This document shows, one piece after another, positions 1-9,755 of a DNA stretch of 64,000 bases. The notes beneath the pieces were generated by a model, which ran no database searches, had not been told where the DNA came from, and worked only from the letters and a program-made list of their open reading frames with translations. Made by a program: the position numbers and the translations under genes. Each line of letters opens with the position of its first letter. Position 1 is the stretch's first letter. The stretch is from Beverwykella pulmonaria. Taxonomy: Eukaryota; Ascomycota; Dothideomycetes; Pleosporales; Melanommataceae. The DNA lies in NCBI GenBank assembly GCA_001599595.1, contig BCHH01000005.1:1371552-1435551 (forward strand), written 5' to 3'.

Positions 1-2414
1 ATTGCGCTGGTGACATTTCCACTAGAGTCCACCATCTCTTGGTCTGCAGGTCCAGGCCAATTACTGGAATGGACTACTCCTATGGCGTCCCAAGTGTACC
101 ATCTTGATTCATGGCCTGGATGAATGAAGCCGGGGTGACTCGTCCTTCTCCGCAAAATAGCGAACCACACGCTTGGACCGCGGAGGTCGCAATGGAGCTA
201 GCTAAGCGACCCCGCATTTTGCGATTGCGAGAAAGATATTGGAAACACGTCGGGTGTGCTCGGCGTGGCTTGAGGTGTGTCGGAAAACGACTGCCGGGAT
301 GGAGTGCGCTTTCTTTTCGAAGAGAATATATGCATAGCGGATGCATGCTGGCGCATATGAGTGAAACGGTCCGAGAACTTTGCCTTCGATGTTATTGCAA
401 AAAGGTTAGTTGTACGTTAAATTTAGGAACGTAGTCAGTGAGTAAGATGGGAATGTTTAGTAGCTAGGGAGAAAGGCAAATACAGCATATACTGTACTTT
501 GGCATGAATCATCGTACCCGTCTTCGTGGAATTTGGGATAGCTCGTGCTTAAAGCACATAGTGGCGGAAGGGTACTTTTCGGAAACCAACTTCCAGATCC
601 ACTACACTGGACTGCTCGTACAATGTAACTGCACGACAAGGCCCGACCAGATTTCTGAAAGTGTACCTGTCGATCAAATCAATCATGCGCATATTTCGAT
701 CCTCCATTTCGCGTGCGAGAGACACCAGATCCGGACCCCAGGGTCCGCTACGCAACGCAGGTCCAAGACCAAGGACGTGGGAGGAAGTCTTGTTTCCACA
801 TCCACTCCACACCGCACCGCACTACACCATTCCTACAATATGCTCATAGCCGCTTGTCGTACCCTACTTCACTTGAACCCCAAGATCTTCCCAATCTTCT
901 CTCCTGCCTTTTTCACCCTTTCCGCTATCTTCTCCTCCCCATCATTCTCACTTAAAAAAACCCACCCACCTTCTCCCTCTTCAGCACACATCTCCACCAT
1001 CCAACTCCCTATGCTCCCAACCCCAGCTTCTAATTACTCACACACCCCAAACGCTCTCCTTCCTTCTCTGCTATCCAAATTCCACCACTATTTAGCAGCC
1101 CACCCACCCGTCATCTCCACATAGCAAATCATCAAATTCGGCGCCCTCCATAACAACACCTTCAGAACGACGAACACACCCGCCTTCCGCACACTCGAGG
1201 TGCAAGTTAGAGTGTATTTGGAATCGCGAGGGAGAAGAGCGGAGATTGCATTTTGGGACAAGGTGGATGGATGGGGGACAGGTGGGTGTCGTTGACTGCG
1301 GTGGGATGGCGCGGTGCTTGAGCGGTAGTGAATACCGACATCGAGGGACGCAGTATACATACAAGACGGAAGGCACCGAGCCAGAAGGCGGAGATGTAAC
1401 ATGATGCGTGTTGCCAAAAAAAAGAGAGGGGAGATTATATTCTGACGTAGGTTTGTGGGTGAGGCATTTACACAACCATCTGCTCACCCACATCTCCAAG
1501 AGGAAGCAATAGTGTGCTGATGGACGGCAACCGTGAAGAGAGAAATGGTAGACGAGATGTACTGGACTGTCCACCCTGGTACTACCTTTCTTTAACTCTA
1601 ACCTCACGCACGAGCACTCAAAAGTCATTAGAAGTAATCTCATTTACGCAGCTAATACACATACACGAACTCAGTGTAACCCAGTTTCTCCTCGCTGATC
1701 CCATCCGACCAGCTAGCTCGTAGACGACCAGCTAGCCGCACAGATGCCGTACGTCACTTCCATAACCACTCAGCATAAAACCGCTCCCGCCTATCAGTCG
1801 TCCACCCATCCGTAATTGTTGCATAACACAAGACGAGAATAAATGTCCATAATGTGTAAGAAAGGCATGTAACCGCACCATAAGACAGAGATAGGAATGA
1901 ACAACGCCGCAGCCCATCCAGATCCAGCGCACCTATCCAATAAGGGGGCGCATTAAGCAATAAAGCAGCAGTCCTGTGTATATGATGTGCGCCGAAACTC
2001 CTCTTTCAGGGATCCACCGTGTAATTACAGATCAGTCAAGGTGGCGTAGGAAATATCAGTTTGGTCGTGTACGTGTAGTGTTTTGATCCAGTCCGGGAAA
2101 GAAAGTATTTTGGGAAACTTTGAATGTCATGGGATGTACAGGCGACGTTCGCTAAGCTCCTGAACGCCGAGATGCAATCAGAAGCCAGCCGTGGCGGTTT
2201 TCAAAGAAAGGTGACCAGGGGGAAGAACGGAAAATGGCTGCGAAGGGTTGCTTGGGGCGAATGTGTATTGTCGTTGGATTCGCCGATGCCGCGTTTCCCA
2301 TGATTGTCTTCGAAGTAGGAGAGGGCTGCCCGAGGCCTTGCTGTACGATGACGGGTTCAAACAGCCAGTGCATCCCCGGAAGGATGCTCACCTAGTGACC
2401 GGTAAGTATGGATT
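1..2414. other. Intergenic, no recognisable gene
   Basis: I see no protein family in any frame. About 870-1110 is a strongly pyrimidine-rich stretch of the + strand. Open frames here are short and of odd composition. The last part, about 2152-2391, stays open on the minus strand in frame with an alternative 3' splice of the bZIP gene next door (see findings). Confidence 0.5.
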
Positions 2415-4450
2415 CTATGCACTGTTCTCGTGTCCTGTATTCGACACGCGTTGAGGTTGGTATACGAACCGGTTCATCATTTGTTGGCCGGGCTGCATCT
2501 GCATTCCCATGTGGACGCCATTTGGCTGGAGCTGGGCAATGCCGTAGGGGTTTTGGTGGCTCATGTCACTGCCGAGGAAGGCGTTCATCGCAGAGCCATG
2601 AAGACCCTGTGCTTGGGCCACTGGACATTCCTTGTGCGCAAGCAAAAGCGTCTTGAGGTTGACAATTTCCTCGCGAAGCTGGGTGACAGTAGCCGACAGA
2701 GCATCATTCTCGGTGCTGAATATCTCGACCTTGGCTTGAAGATTGGCAAGCCACTGCTTCTTACGCTGCCGGCACTTGAGAGCGGCCACCCTAGATGAAG
2801 TTAGGCCGATGATATTCGGGGAATAAAAAAAAAAAATTTATGGATGAGCATACCGATTTCGTTCGAGGAAATTCTTGCGCTTCTCCTCGTCAGTCATCTT
2901 CCGGGTGGTGCCGTCTGCCTCGACCTTCATATTGGACTCATCATCCGAGTCCAGTTCGTCCTCGTCTCCAACCGACATGGCAGCGCCATTGTTCCCCTTG
3001 GCTTTCCTGTTGCCGCCCTTGGGCGCGTCATCGGCCTTCCTCTTGGCTCCAGCAGCTTGCTTGCCGTTGGCTGCGCCCTTCTTGCCGCGCGACCGGGTGG
3101 TGGTCTTCTGTTCGCTGTGCCCGCTATCCGAGAAGTCGCCCGTGTCTACAGAGCCGCCCATGCTGTTGATAGACCCCTTGGTGTTTCGCCGCCCGTTCTC
3201 CTGGGCCACAGGCTGAACGGGCATGTGTCCTACGTTGTTAGCCTGCTGCGACTGGTTGGACAAAGAGAAGTCCATGCGGCCGCCGTTGCGCGAGGAGCCG
3301 TTCTGGGTCGCGAAGGAGAGAAGATCATTGGCCGCGTTGCTAACGTCGTGATTGGCGTAGTGATCGTTCTGGCTGCGCTGGGGAGGTGGCTGCGATTGCG
3401 GGTAGTCGTTTTGGCGGTTCATTTCAGCAGGCGCGATTTCAGGCTGTGAAGTGGGCGCTGCTGCGGAAGTGGGTAGCTTGGTTTGGTGGGCCTGAGCAGC
3501 GGCGCGCAGAGCAGACTGCTGGAAGTCGGCGGTACTAGGCGTGACGCCTCCGCTCTGCAGATTGAATATCGCTTGGGTGTTTGGACTGGGCGCCGGGAAC
3601 ATAGACCCGCCTCCACCGGGGGTGAGGCCTGTGCGAAGGGACGATTCGTTGGGGGTTGGGAAGCCGCGGAAGGACTCGCTGAAGTAGTCGGTCTGGGTTG
3701 TAGGACCCGCCAGCATGGCAGGGCTCAAGGGACCTGCGCGGAGTGACTGCCACCCGGGGGTGATGCCCGGTAGCGGTGCTGGCGACGTAATGTTGGCGAC
3801 GGGAGGGAGTATGGTACGGCCGGGCGTTTCTGACGATGGGTTGCCGAACGACTGCTCGAACACATTCGGCTCCAGCGAGAAGGGATTGTGGACGGTATTG
3901 AAGTAGTCGGGCGTGTCGCTGGCTGCAGCAGGAGCTGGTCGCGGAGGAGGTGCTAAGGGCTGGGACGCAGCCGACGCCGTGGGAGGTTTCGCGTCTGCGT
4001 TCGAGATGTCGACTGTGGGAGGAGCTGCGGGGCCCGTGATGGTCAGCATGATGAATCTCCATGTGCACAGACGCGGCGACGGCTTGACGTTCCATCGCGA
4101 GGGGACAGGGACGTATACTCACGTTGTTCCTGACTGCTGCGCTCGACCTTGGGGGATTCTGCGGGCGACGCCATGGTTAGCAACGCTGTACATGACGGGA
4201 CGACGAGGCGAGCGCACGCGCTGGACGCGAGAGCGAACAGGCGCGGCCTGTGTGGGCAGACACGCAATGGGAGGGGAGGAGCAAAAAGGAAAGGGGAGGG
4301 GCGACGATGGGCAACGAGGTCAATGGCGAGGCTGTACGCACCTTCGGTCTTGGTCGCGGCAGCAATGGACTTTTTGCTATCCTTGGGCGAGGACATCCTG
4401 GAGTTGGTGTGAGGGGAGGTGTTTTGCGGTCTTGTGGCCGTGGCAGCCAT
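2415..4450 (-). CDS. atf1: Atf1/AtfA-type bZIP stress transcription factor
   Basis: Nuclear CREB/ATF-type bZIP factor, in fungi a target of the Sty1/Hog1 stress MAPK. Four exons on the minus strand: 4342-4450, 4123-4158, 2854-4024 and 2415-2790, giving 563 aa. All introns are GT..AG with CTAAC/CTGAC-like branch sites, and the joined frame is exact. Exon 3 carries the Pro/Ser-rich Aft1-type activation regions (FRGFPTPNESSLRTGLTPGG) and a Lys-rich nuclear stretch. The basic region (RKNFLERNR then VAALKCRQRKKQWL) is split by the 63-nt intron 2791-2853, followed by a leucine-repeat coiled coil at about residues 450-485. The C-terminus contains the Atf1-like QQMMNRF. The start at 4450 precedes MAATATRPQ. 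The end is uncertain, because an alternative 3' exon is possible. Identity is secure from the bZIP and activation regions. Confidence 0.93.
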
Positions 4451-4459
4451 TATGGGTGG

Positions 4460-4466
4460 TGACGTA
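4460..4466 (+). promoter_or_regulatory. CRE-like TGACGTA motif just upstream of the atf1 start
   Basis: TGACGTA, a near-CRE half palindrome of the kind bound by ATF/CREB bZIP proteins, lies 10 nt upstream of the atf1 ATG. It sits in the presumed 5' leader. Autoregulation is inference only; a 7-mer can occur by chance. Confidence 0.25.
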
Positions 4467-5994
4467 GGGGGTGTAGGTGGTCTGAGATCAAAAGGGATCG
4501 TCTCCGTTCGTGGGACTCGGTCCTGCTTGGGTTCCTGCTCGCACACTCGCTCGCTGGTCTTGCGCGCGTCTCTCAACCACGCAGCGCCCGCGGTGAACTC
4601 GCTGCGCGCCCTGGATGCGGCCGTCAGCACTCGCGCAATGGCTGCAATGGGCGGGCGATGAAGCTCTGGCGATGCGACAGGCTGGTTGCGGGCGGTGGGC
4701 GACCAGAGCGCGCTCTCGCCGCCTCTGTCGGGGGGGCGTGGCGAAAAGCGCACGACGGCAGCCAGCAGCAGCAACAGCAACAAGCGACGTACCTGCTGGC
4801 AAAGGAATTGGATGCCGCCAAAAGCGGGGTTATTGCCCTCGATGGGAGGTCGGCTTCGCAGCGACTCCCAAATCAGTGCCTGGGGTCCGTTGTGGTGCGC
4901 TCGCAGTCGAGGTTGTCGTGTAATGACGCAATGTGTCCAGCGGGCCCCCTGATGACGACGGCAGGCCTCCCTACGCGCCTGCACCGCTCAGCAGCACAAA
5001 GAGAAGACAGCCAGAGGGCAGGTGCTTTGGGTGGATGCGCTTTGCACGACGCAGTGAGGCTCTGGGCTAGCCCGGGGACGGGGGGGAGGGGTGTGCTGTG
5101 CGAGATGGGGATGACTGTCGAGGCGTTCGCGATGATGTCGACGGTGCGTCTGAACGAGGAATTTCTGGGAGGAAAACGTCACAGCCAAGCCAAGGCAAGG
5201 CCCATCACGTGCCCCCAGCATTAATAAAGCAGCCCCGGTCGCTTAGCGCCCCACCCGCCAATCACGGCCGCCCGCGCTGACCGCTCTCTCGATGACGCTG
5301 ATCTCTGCCCTATCAGCCCTAGCGCCCATTGCCACCCAGGCGGAGGTGAAGGCCCGGCTAAATCGTTGCCGCGTCTGCGCACAGTAGGCCATTGTGCTTG
5401 TCCTCCTGAAGCCGCACACACGCATCTCGACGAGCGCAAGATGCCCCGCGTCACGGTGTTGAAAGGCGAGTGATGGCGCCGCGCAGTCGTCTCCGGGCAT
5501 GGCAGGCCAGAGACCGGGCGTGAGACAGACGGCCGTTGCAACGCCTGCAAGATGCCGCAAGCGGGAGGTGCGCAAAGCTGGGGACCAGACGAGCATCTCC
5601 GATCTGATACCCCATCTACCGATCGGGGTTGGTAATGTGCCCTCTTGGCCCGATCGAAGTTCACGACACCTGCATCCGCCAGGCATATCGCGATAGACAT
5701 TGGCGAGCACGCTCGAGCAGGATGGAGAGGCGGCACGATAGGAATGCTGGCGCTTTGAAAGCAACGTCTTCATCGCCATGCATGATTTTTCGTCTTCACG
5801 CGCGCATAGAGATTCGCAGGATTTGTGTCACGTCAGATCCCACATCCTCACCGCGGACTTCGGCAAGGCGAAAACGTCAGCCTTGCTGACCATCAGATTT
5901 CTAGAATCGCGTCTTATTCCCCGTTTCTCGTTTTTGTCCCCCCAGAGGCCAGATAAGCTTATCTTGTGCCTGCGCGACTACAACTGCCATTTGC

Positions 5995-6030
5995 AGGTTA
6001 CCATGTAGGTTACCATGTAGGTTACCATGT
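5995..6030 (+). repeat. 12-bp tandem repeat, 3 copies
   Basis: Three consecutive copies of AGGTTACCATGT. Confidence 0.9.
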
Positions 6031-6430
6031 ACCTTTTCGGGACCATGGCATGAGCGCTGCTTTTGGAGTATCAAATCGCTGGAGAACCTCCGAATGGGAA
6101 TTCGAATACGTCTTCTGAACACACTAAACCTGAAAGGGCTTACACTTGAGTACAGGAAGCAATGTTTGAATGGTGTTACTATTTGGATATGGAATTTCAT
6201 CTTTGCCGCCTGTGCTACAAACGGTCGTCGATCATGTCTTGCAGACCTCCTATCCGCCTCATCGGTAATAATTCTTGCGTTGATGCCAGTTTTGCATTTC
6301 CTTTCTTCATGGTCCTGACACCTTAGACTGTGCCTCTTATTTTCTTCATATCCACATCCACGTCCCCATCCCCACACCCATCTCCACTCCCATCTATATC
6401 CCCCCTACCTCCCTCACCCATCCACCCGCC

Positions 6431-7109
6431 CTACGACCCCCGATAAGTCGTGTACCCGTACGGGCTCAACAGTACTGGAACATGATAATGCTCCTTCTTC
6501 CCCTGTCCCTGCTCTCCGTCTTTATACCCTCCCTCCCTCACCAGAAAACTAACCACCACCTCCGGGAAAAAAGCCTTAATCCCCCTCTCCCCAAAATAAG
6601 CCTCAGTATCGAATGCTAGACTCCACTTCTGATCTCCCCATCGCTTGAACACTTCTTCAAGCCCATCAGCCGAGAACGGAGACGTAGGGGCCCAGGAGGT
6701 TACGCGGCCGTCTGCATTCGTTGTCCCCGTGAACCTGCAAGTTGTGAGTCAAGGTGAGCATAACGCTTGAAGTGAGTGGTACGAAGGAAAGGAGTTAGGG
6801 GAATGCTACATCAATGCCATGCGTAAAGTCGCGAGGCACTGCTGGGATGGTGCCTCGCTTGCTCTTCACTAAGACATTGACTTTAGACCCCGGGGTTACT
6901 AACTTCAACTCATTTGGTGAGAGCGTGCTCGGTGGGTTTGATAACGTTAATGTGACGGGGATGCTAGGCGCGGGCCGACCGAGGGTTGTGTCTAGGACGT
7001 GGCATGTTATTGGGGGTTTGGGTGCGGGGGCGGCCATAGTGGTGGTTGTGGGAGTGGTGAGATGCGTCGTGAGAGCTGCGAGGCGCTGGGTTGGGGTCGT
7101 GGTTGGCAT
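6431..7109 (-). CDS. 5-hydroxyisourate hydrolase (transthyretin-like)
   Basis: Hydrolyses 5-hydroxyisourate, the second step of urate degradation, usually in peroxisomes or cytosol. Two exons: 6904-7109 and 6431-6734, giving 169 aa. The N-terminal family motif CHVLDTTLGRPA is followed after splicing by FTGTTNADGR. The C-terminal half has FDTEAYFGE, a FFPEVVVSF strand, HYHVPVLLSP and the diagnostic ending YRGS. I chose donor GTTAGT at 6903 because it keeps frame and gives the usual loop length before FTGTTNADGR. Reading on past that donor stays open for about 30 more codons but cannot be joined to exon 2 in frame by the next GT. The start could be a later Met (MAAPAPKPP). It lies between atf1 and OPY2 on the same strand, with no evident functional link. 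Confidence 0.88.
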
Positions 7110-8195
7110 GCAGAGTCGTAGCTAGGTAGGCATACACTTTTGTCTGCGCATGTGTATGTACTGTCGGATATCGAGAGGAGGGAGGGGAGCTTGGAGCTTG
7201 GAGCTTAGAGCTTGGTGTTGAGCTTCCCAGGTCGCGGAGCTGGAATGGCAAGCCGTATGGAGAGGTGTGTCGCGGCGACGAGAGAATTGAGAGAAGAGAA
7301 GAGAAGGAAAATAGCCTGAGCTCAACCTTATCAATTCAATTGATACCCAAGTTTTTCAGAAGAAGGAAAGAGGCAAACCACACTGACCTGGCTGCCCCGC
7401 CAGATCGTCACCCATCGGGCCCCTCCGCACCCCTCAACGCGCCGATCGCCGTCCACCAAAATAACCATCGCATTCACCTTCCTCCAACCGCTAACGTGCC
7501 TCACAAGTACCCGCCAGCAAATTCAAATGCCTCTCGTGCATTGTAACCGTGACTCTATGTAGCACGACCATATTCCAGAATCCTTTCATCTCCATACTCC
7601 GACCGCCGCACGTTTCACCCTCTCCGAGATGGCGCAAGTCATCCTTTGTCAATCGGAACAAGGAAATGTTGAAACGTTCCGGTGTCGTACACATGTACCT
7701 CGGTGGCACAGAGATTATGAAGCTCCGATTCTAGAAGGCCAAACTGGCTCGAGAGACATCCGAGAAGGCATGGTGTGGAAGGCAGAGCTGTATTATCAAT
7801 AACAGGATTCATTCGAGTATCCTCAATTAAATCATGCGTAGAGCTGGCCTAATAACATAGCGAAAGAGAGAGAGCACCACAGTGCCCTCCCACGGATATC
7901 AAAAAGGAAACGGTGCGACGAAAGTCCCTTCCTCCCCAACCCTCCCCCTCCTCCAGACAAACTTCCAGATCTCTCTCCCTCTCTCCAAACCGCCAAAATA
8001 TCCATACATGTGGAAAGATCCCTAGATCTGCTCCCTAGGGTATCTGATAGAAGTAAAATACAGTTACAAGAAAACGCCTTGACAGGCTGTGCGATGTCAT
8101 TGTATCCCAACAAATCAAATGCTCACCGGTAGGGTGGCTGTATTCCCAAAACGCCAGGGGTAATCCTTCGCATTGCTCGTTGGCACGTTTTCATC
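7110..8195. other. Intergenic between the hydroxyisourate hydrolase and OPY2 genes
   Basis: No gene recognised. It contains a 7-bp tandem repeat (7187-7214) and the presumed 3' UTR of OPY2. Confidence 0.5.
7187..7214 (+). repeat. 7-bp tandem repeat, 4 copies
   Basis: Four units of GAGCTTG, the third ending in A. Confidence 0.85.
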
Positions 8196-9755
8196 TCATA
8201 GATCACTCCTGTTATCGTCTGAGAACGGGCTCTGCGTCCGCTTCGATGCATGGCTCGTTCTGTTAGACGACTCCTCGACGATTGGAGTCATGGGAGGGCC
8301 TGATCGAAGCCCGCTGGACGACGATGTGTGTCGTTTCGGCATATCCGGACGCGAGTAGTCACTCGCTGAGCTGTCCGAAAACGGGCTTTGTACGGACGTG
8401 GGCGTATCGTGAATCTCAGTAATGTCCGAGTCGCGTACGCTTCCTGATGTGCGAAGCAGCGCCTGCCGTGCGCGGGAATGATCGTCGTTATCCGAGTCTG
8501 AGTCCGAATCCATGTCCCCTGCTCGTCGTGCACGTGCGTGCGCTCCTTCATCGTCGGTCGAGTCTACCGATATTTCGGTAAACGGTCTCATGTGAATGAT
8601 TGTGTCCGGAGTGTTGACTGCCGTGTTGCTGCTGCTGGAGGAGTTGGATTCCGAGCTCTTCGAGGGCGTAGCATCGGAAGCCTTCTTCTTGGTGATGTTG
8701 AGAGCGCGGACCTTGCCCAGTGTTGCGGTACTTCGAACGGAATTGTCCCGGGTTAGCGATGTGGTCGAGCTCGTCATGCGTGGCATTTGAATGCGAATCG
8801 GCGCAACGGTGTGCTTGGGATCGATTTGCGGGACGGGAGGTGTGTTGATGCTTTGGGAGTCCGTGGGACTATTGGAGCCGGTGGACTTGACGCTGACCAC
8901 GGCGGCTTTCCCTCTCACGATCGTCTGGGCCGGTAGTGGAGACACAATAGCGTTCTGGCGGTAGACTGTGGATGCAACGCTCGTACGTGCAAGACTTGGG
9001 GCAATGCTGGTGCGTGCATATGTGCTATACCCGTCGGTTGTGCCAGATGCCATCGAGTCTCGGAAGTCAGGGACGAAGAAGTGTTGCTCTGAGGCCGAAT
9101 AGGGCGTGCTGAAGCCGGATGAAGGAGACATGGCGGGAATGGGGGGAACCGGCGGGACGAGCCGATCATCGGGCGACCCGGGACCAGATCGGTTGGTGAC
9201 GCCGGGGATGTAGGCGATCTGGATGATGTTGGATGCGCGTGTAAGGACAGACGAAGCCATGGAAGCCACGGTGTGGGTGGATGCTCTTGTGCTCCGTCGT
9301 GATACGAAGTCGTTGTCCACCTTTTCCTGTGCTGTCATGTCCACCTCCTGCCATTCTCCCTCCTGGTACGGTCGTCGACGGCCCTTTAGAAAGAACTTCC
9401 AGACAACAAACACCATGAGGGCAACGAATATCACTCCTCCCACTACTCCTCCAGCGATGGCTCCGACGTTGGGACTCTTATGAGTGGCCTGGTTTCCGAT
9501 CACTGGCGTCACGTCCTTGACGGGCATGCACGAGACGAAGGCGCAATTGTCGCAGCTGACAGGTGTCTGGACGCAGACCGTATTGCTCGCGCAGTTCAAG
9601 CCTTGACAGGAGGGTGCTACTGTGTTATCGCATTTGAGGCAGCGCTTGAGGACTCTTCGGAAGACATTCTCGATATCTTCAGAGATGTTAGTATTCGTAC
9701 GCGGGATGGTGGAGACGTTCAAACACTCACCTCTGCGGGCGCTGCTGGCCGACAT
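8196..9755 (-). CDS. OPY2: Opy2-like membrane anchor of the HOG pathway
   Basis: Single-pass plasma-membrane protein; yeast Opy2 binds Ste50 and helps activate the HOG MAPK branch. Exons 9731-9755 and 8196-9676, about 501 aa. The 54-nt intron 9677-9730 (GTGAGT, ATACTAAC branch, GAAG) is a multiple of three and has no in-frame stop, so an unspliced 519-aa reading is also open. After a short N-terminus comes the Cys-rich Opy2 domain with eight cysteines (residues 21-58, starting CLKC). Then a Gly-rich transmembrane helix at about 80-103 (AIAGGVVGGVIFVALMVFVV) with a basic stop-transfer segment (KGRRR). The long cytosolic tail is Ser/Thr/Pro-rich and disordered, with acidic runs. The start was chosen for the Kozak-like context and the family's short leader. 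Good confidence. Confidence 0.85.
   Translation of the reverse strand: MSASSARRGECLNVSTIPRTNTNISEDIENVFRRVLKRCLKCDNTVAPSCQGLNCASNTVCVQTPVSCDNCAFVSCMPVKDVTPVIGNQATHKSPNVGAIAGGVVGGVIFVALMVFVVWKFFLKGRRRPYQEGEWQEVDMTAQEKVDNDFVSRRSTRASTHTVASMASSVLTRASNIIQIAYIPGVTNRSGPGSPDDRLVPPVPPIPAMSPSSGFSTPYSASEQHFFVPDFRDSMASGTTDGYSTYARTSIAPSLARTSVASTVYRQNAIVSPLPAQTIVRGKAAVVSVKSTGSNSPTDSQSINTPPVPQIDPKHTVAPIRIQMPRMTSSTTSLTRDNSVRSTATLGKVRALNITKKKASDATPSKSSESNSSSSSNTAVNTPDTIIHMRPFTEISVDSTDDEGAHARARRAGDMDSDSDSDNDDHSRARQALLRTSGSVRDSDITEIHDTPTSVQSPFSDSSASDYSRPDMPKRHTSSSSGLRSGPPMTPIVEESSNRTSHASKRTQSPFSDDNRSDL

Larger units (their letters stand above)
4451..6430. other. Upstream region of atf1; no gene seen
   Basis: About 2 kb between the 5' end of atf1 and the 3' end of the hydroxyisourate hydrolase gene. 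It holds a CAG/CAA-rich tract near 4760, a 12-bp tandem repeat (5995-6030) and a C-rich pyrimidine tract at 6340-6430. Many overlapping open frames reflect GC-rich composition; none resembles a protein family. Confidence 0.5.

Noticed and set aside
504..1124. 206-codon + strand open frame near the left end
   Set aside because: Composition follows a pyrimidine-rich tract; no domain, and overlapping frames on the other strand are equally long.
3535..4122. 195-codon frame overlapping atf1 exon 3
   Set aside because: Shadow of atf1 in another frame, Arg/His-rich, no conservation signal.
4043..4984. 313-codon minus-strand frame upstream of atf1
   Set aside because: Only its part downstream of 4450 is atf1 exon 1; the rest is leader sequence with Arg/Ala-rich, GC-driven composition.
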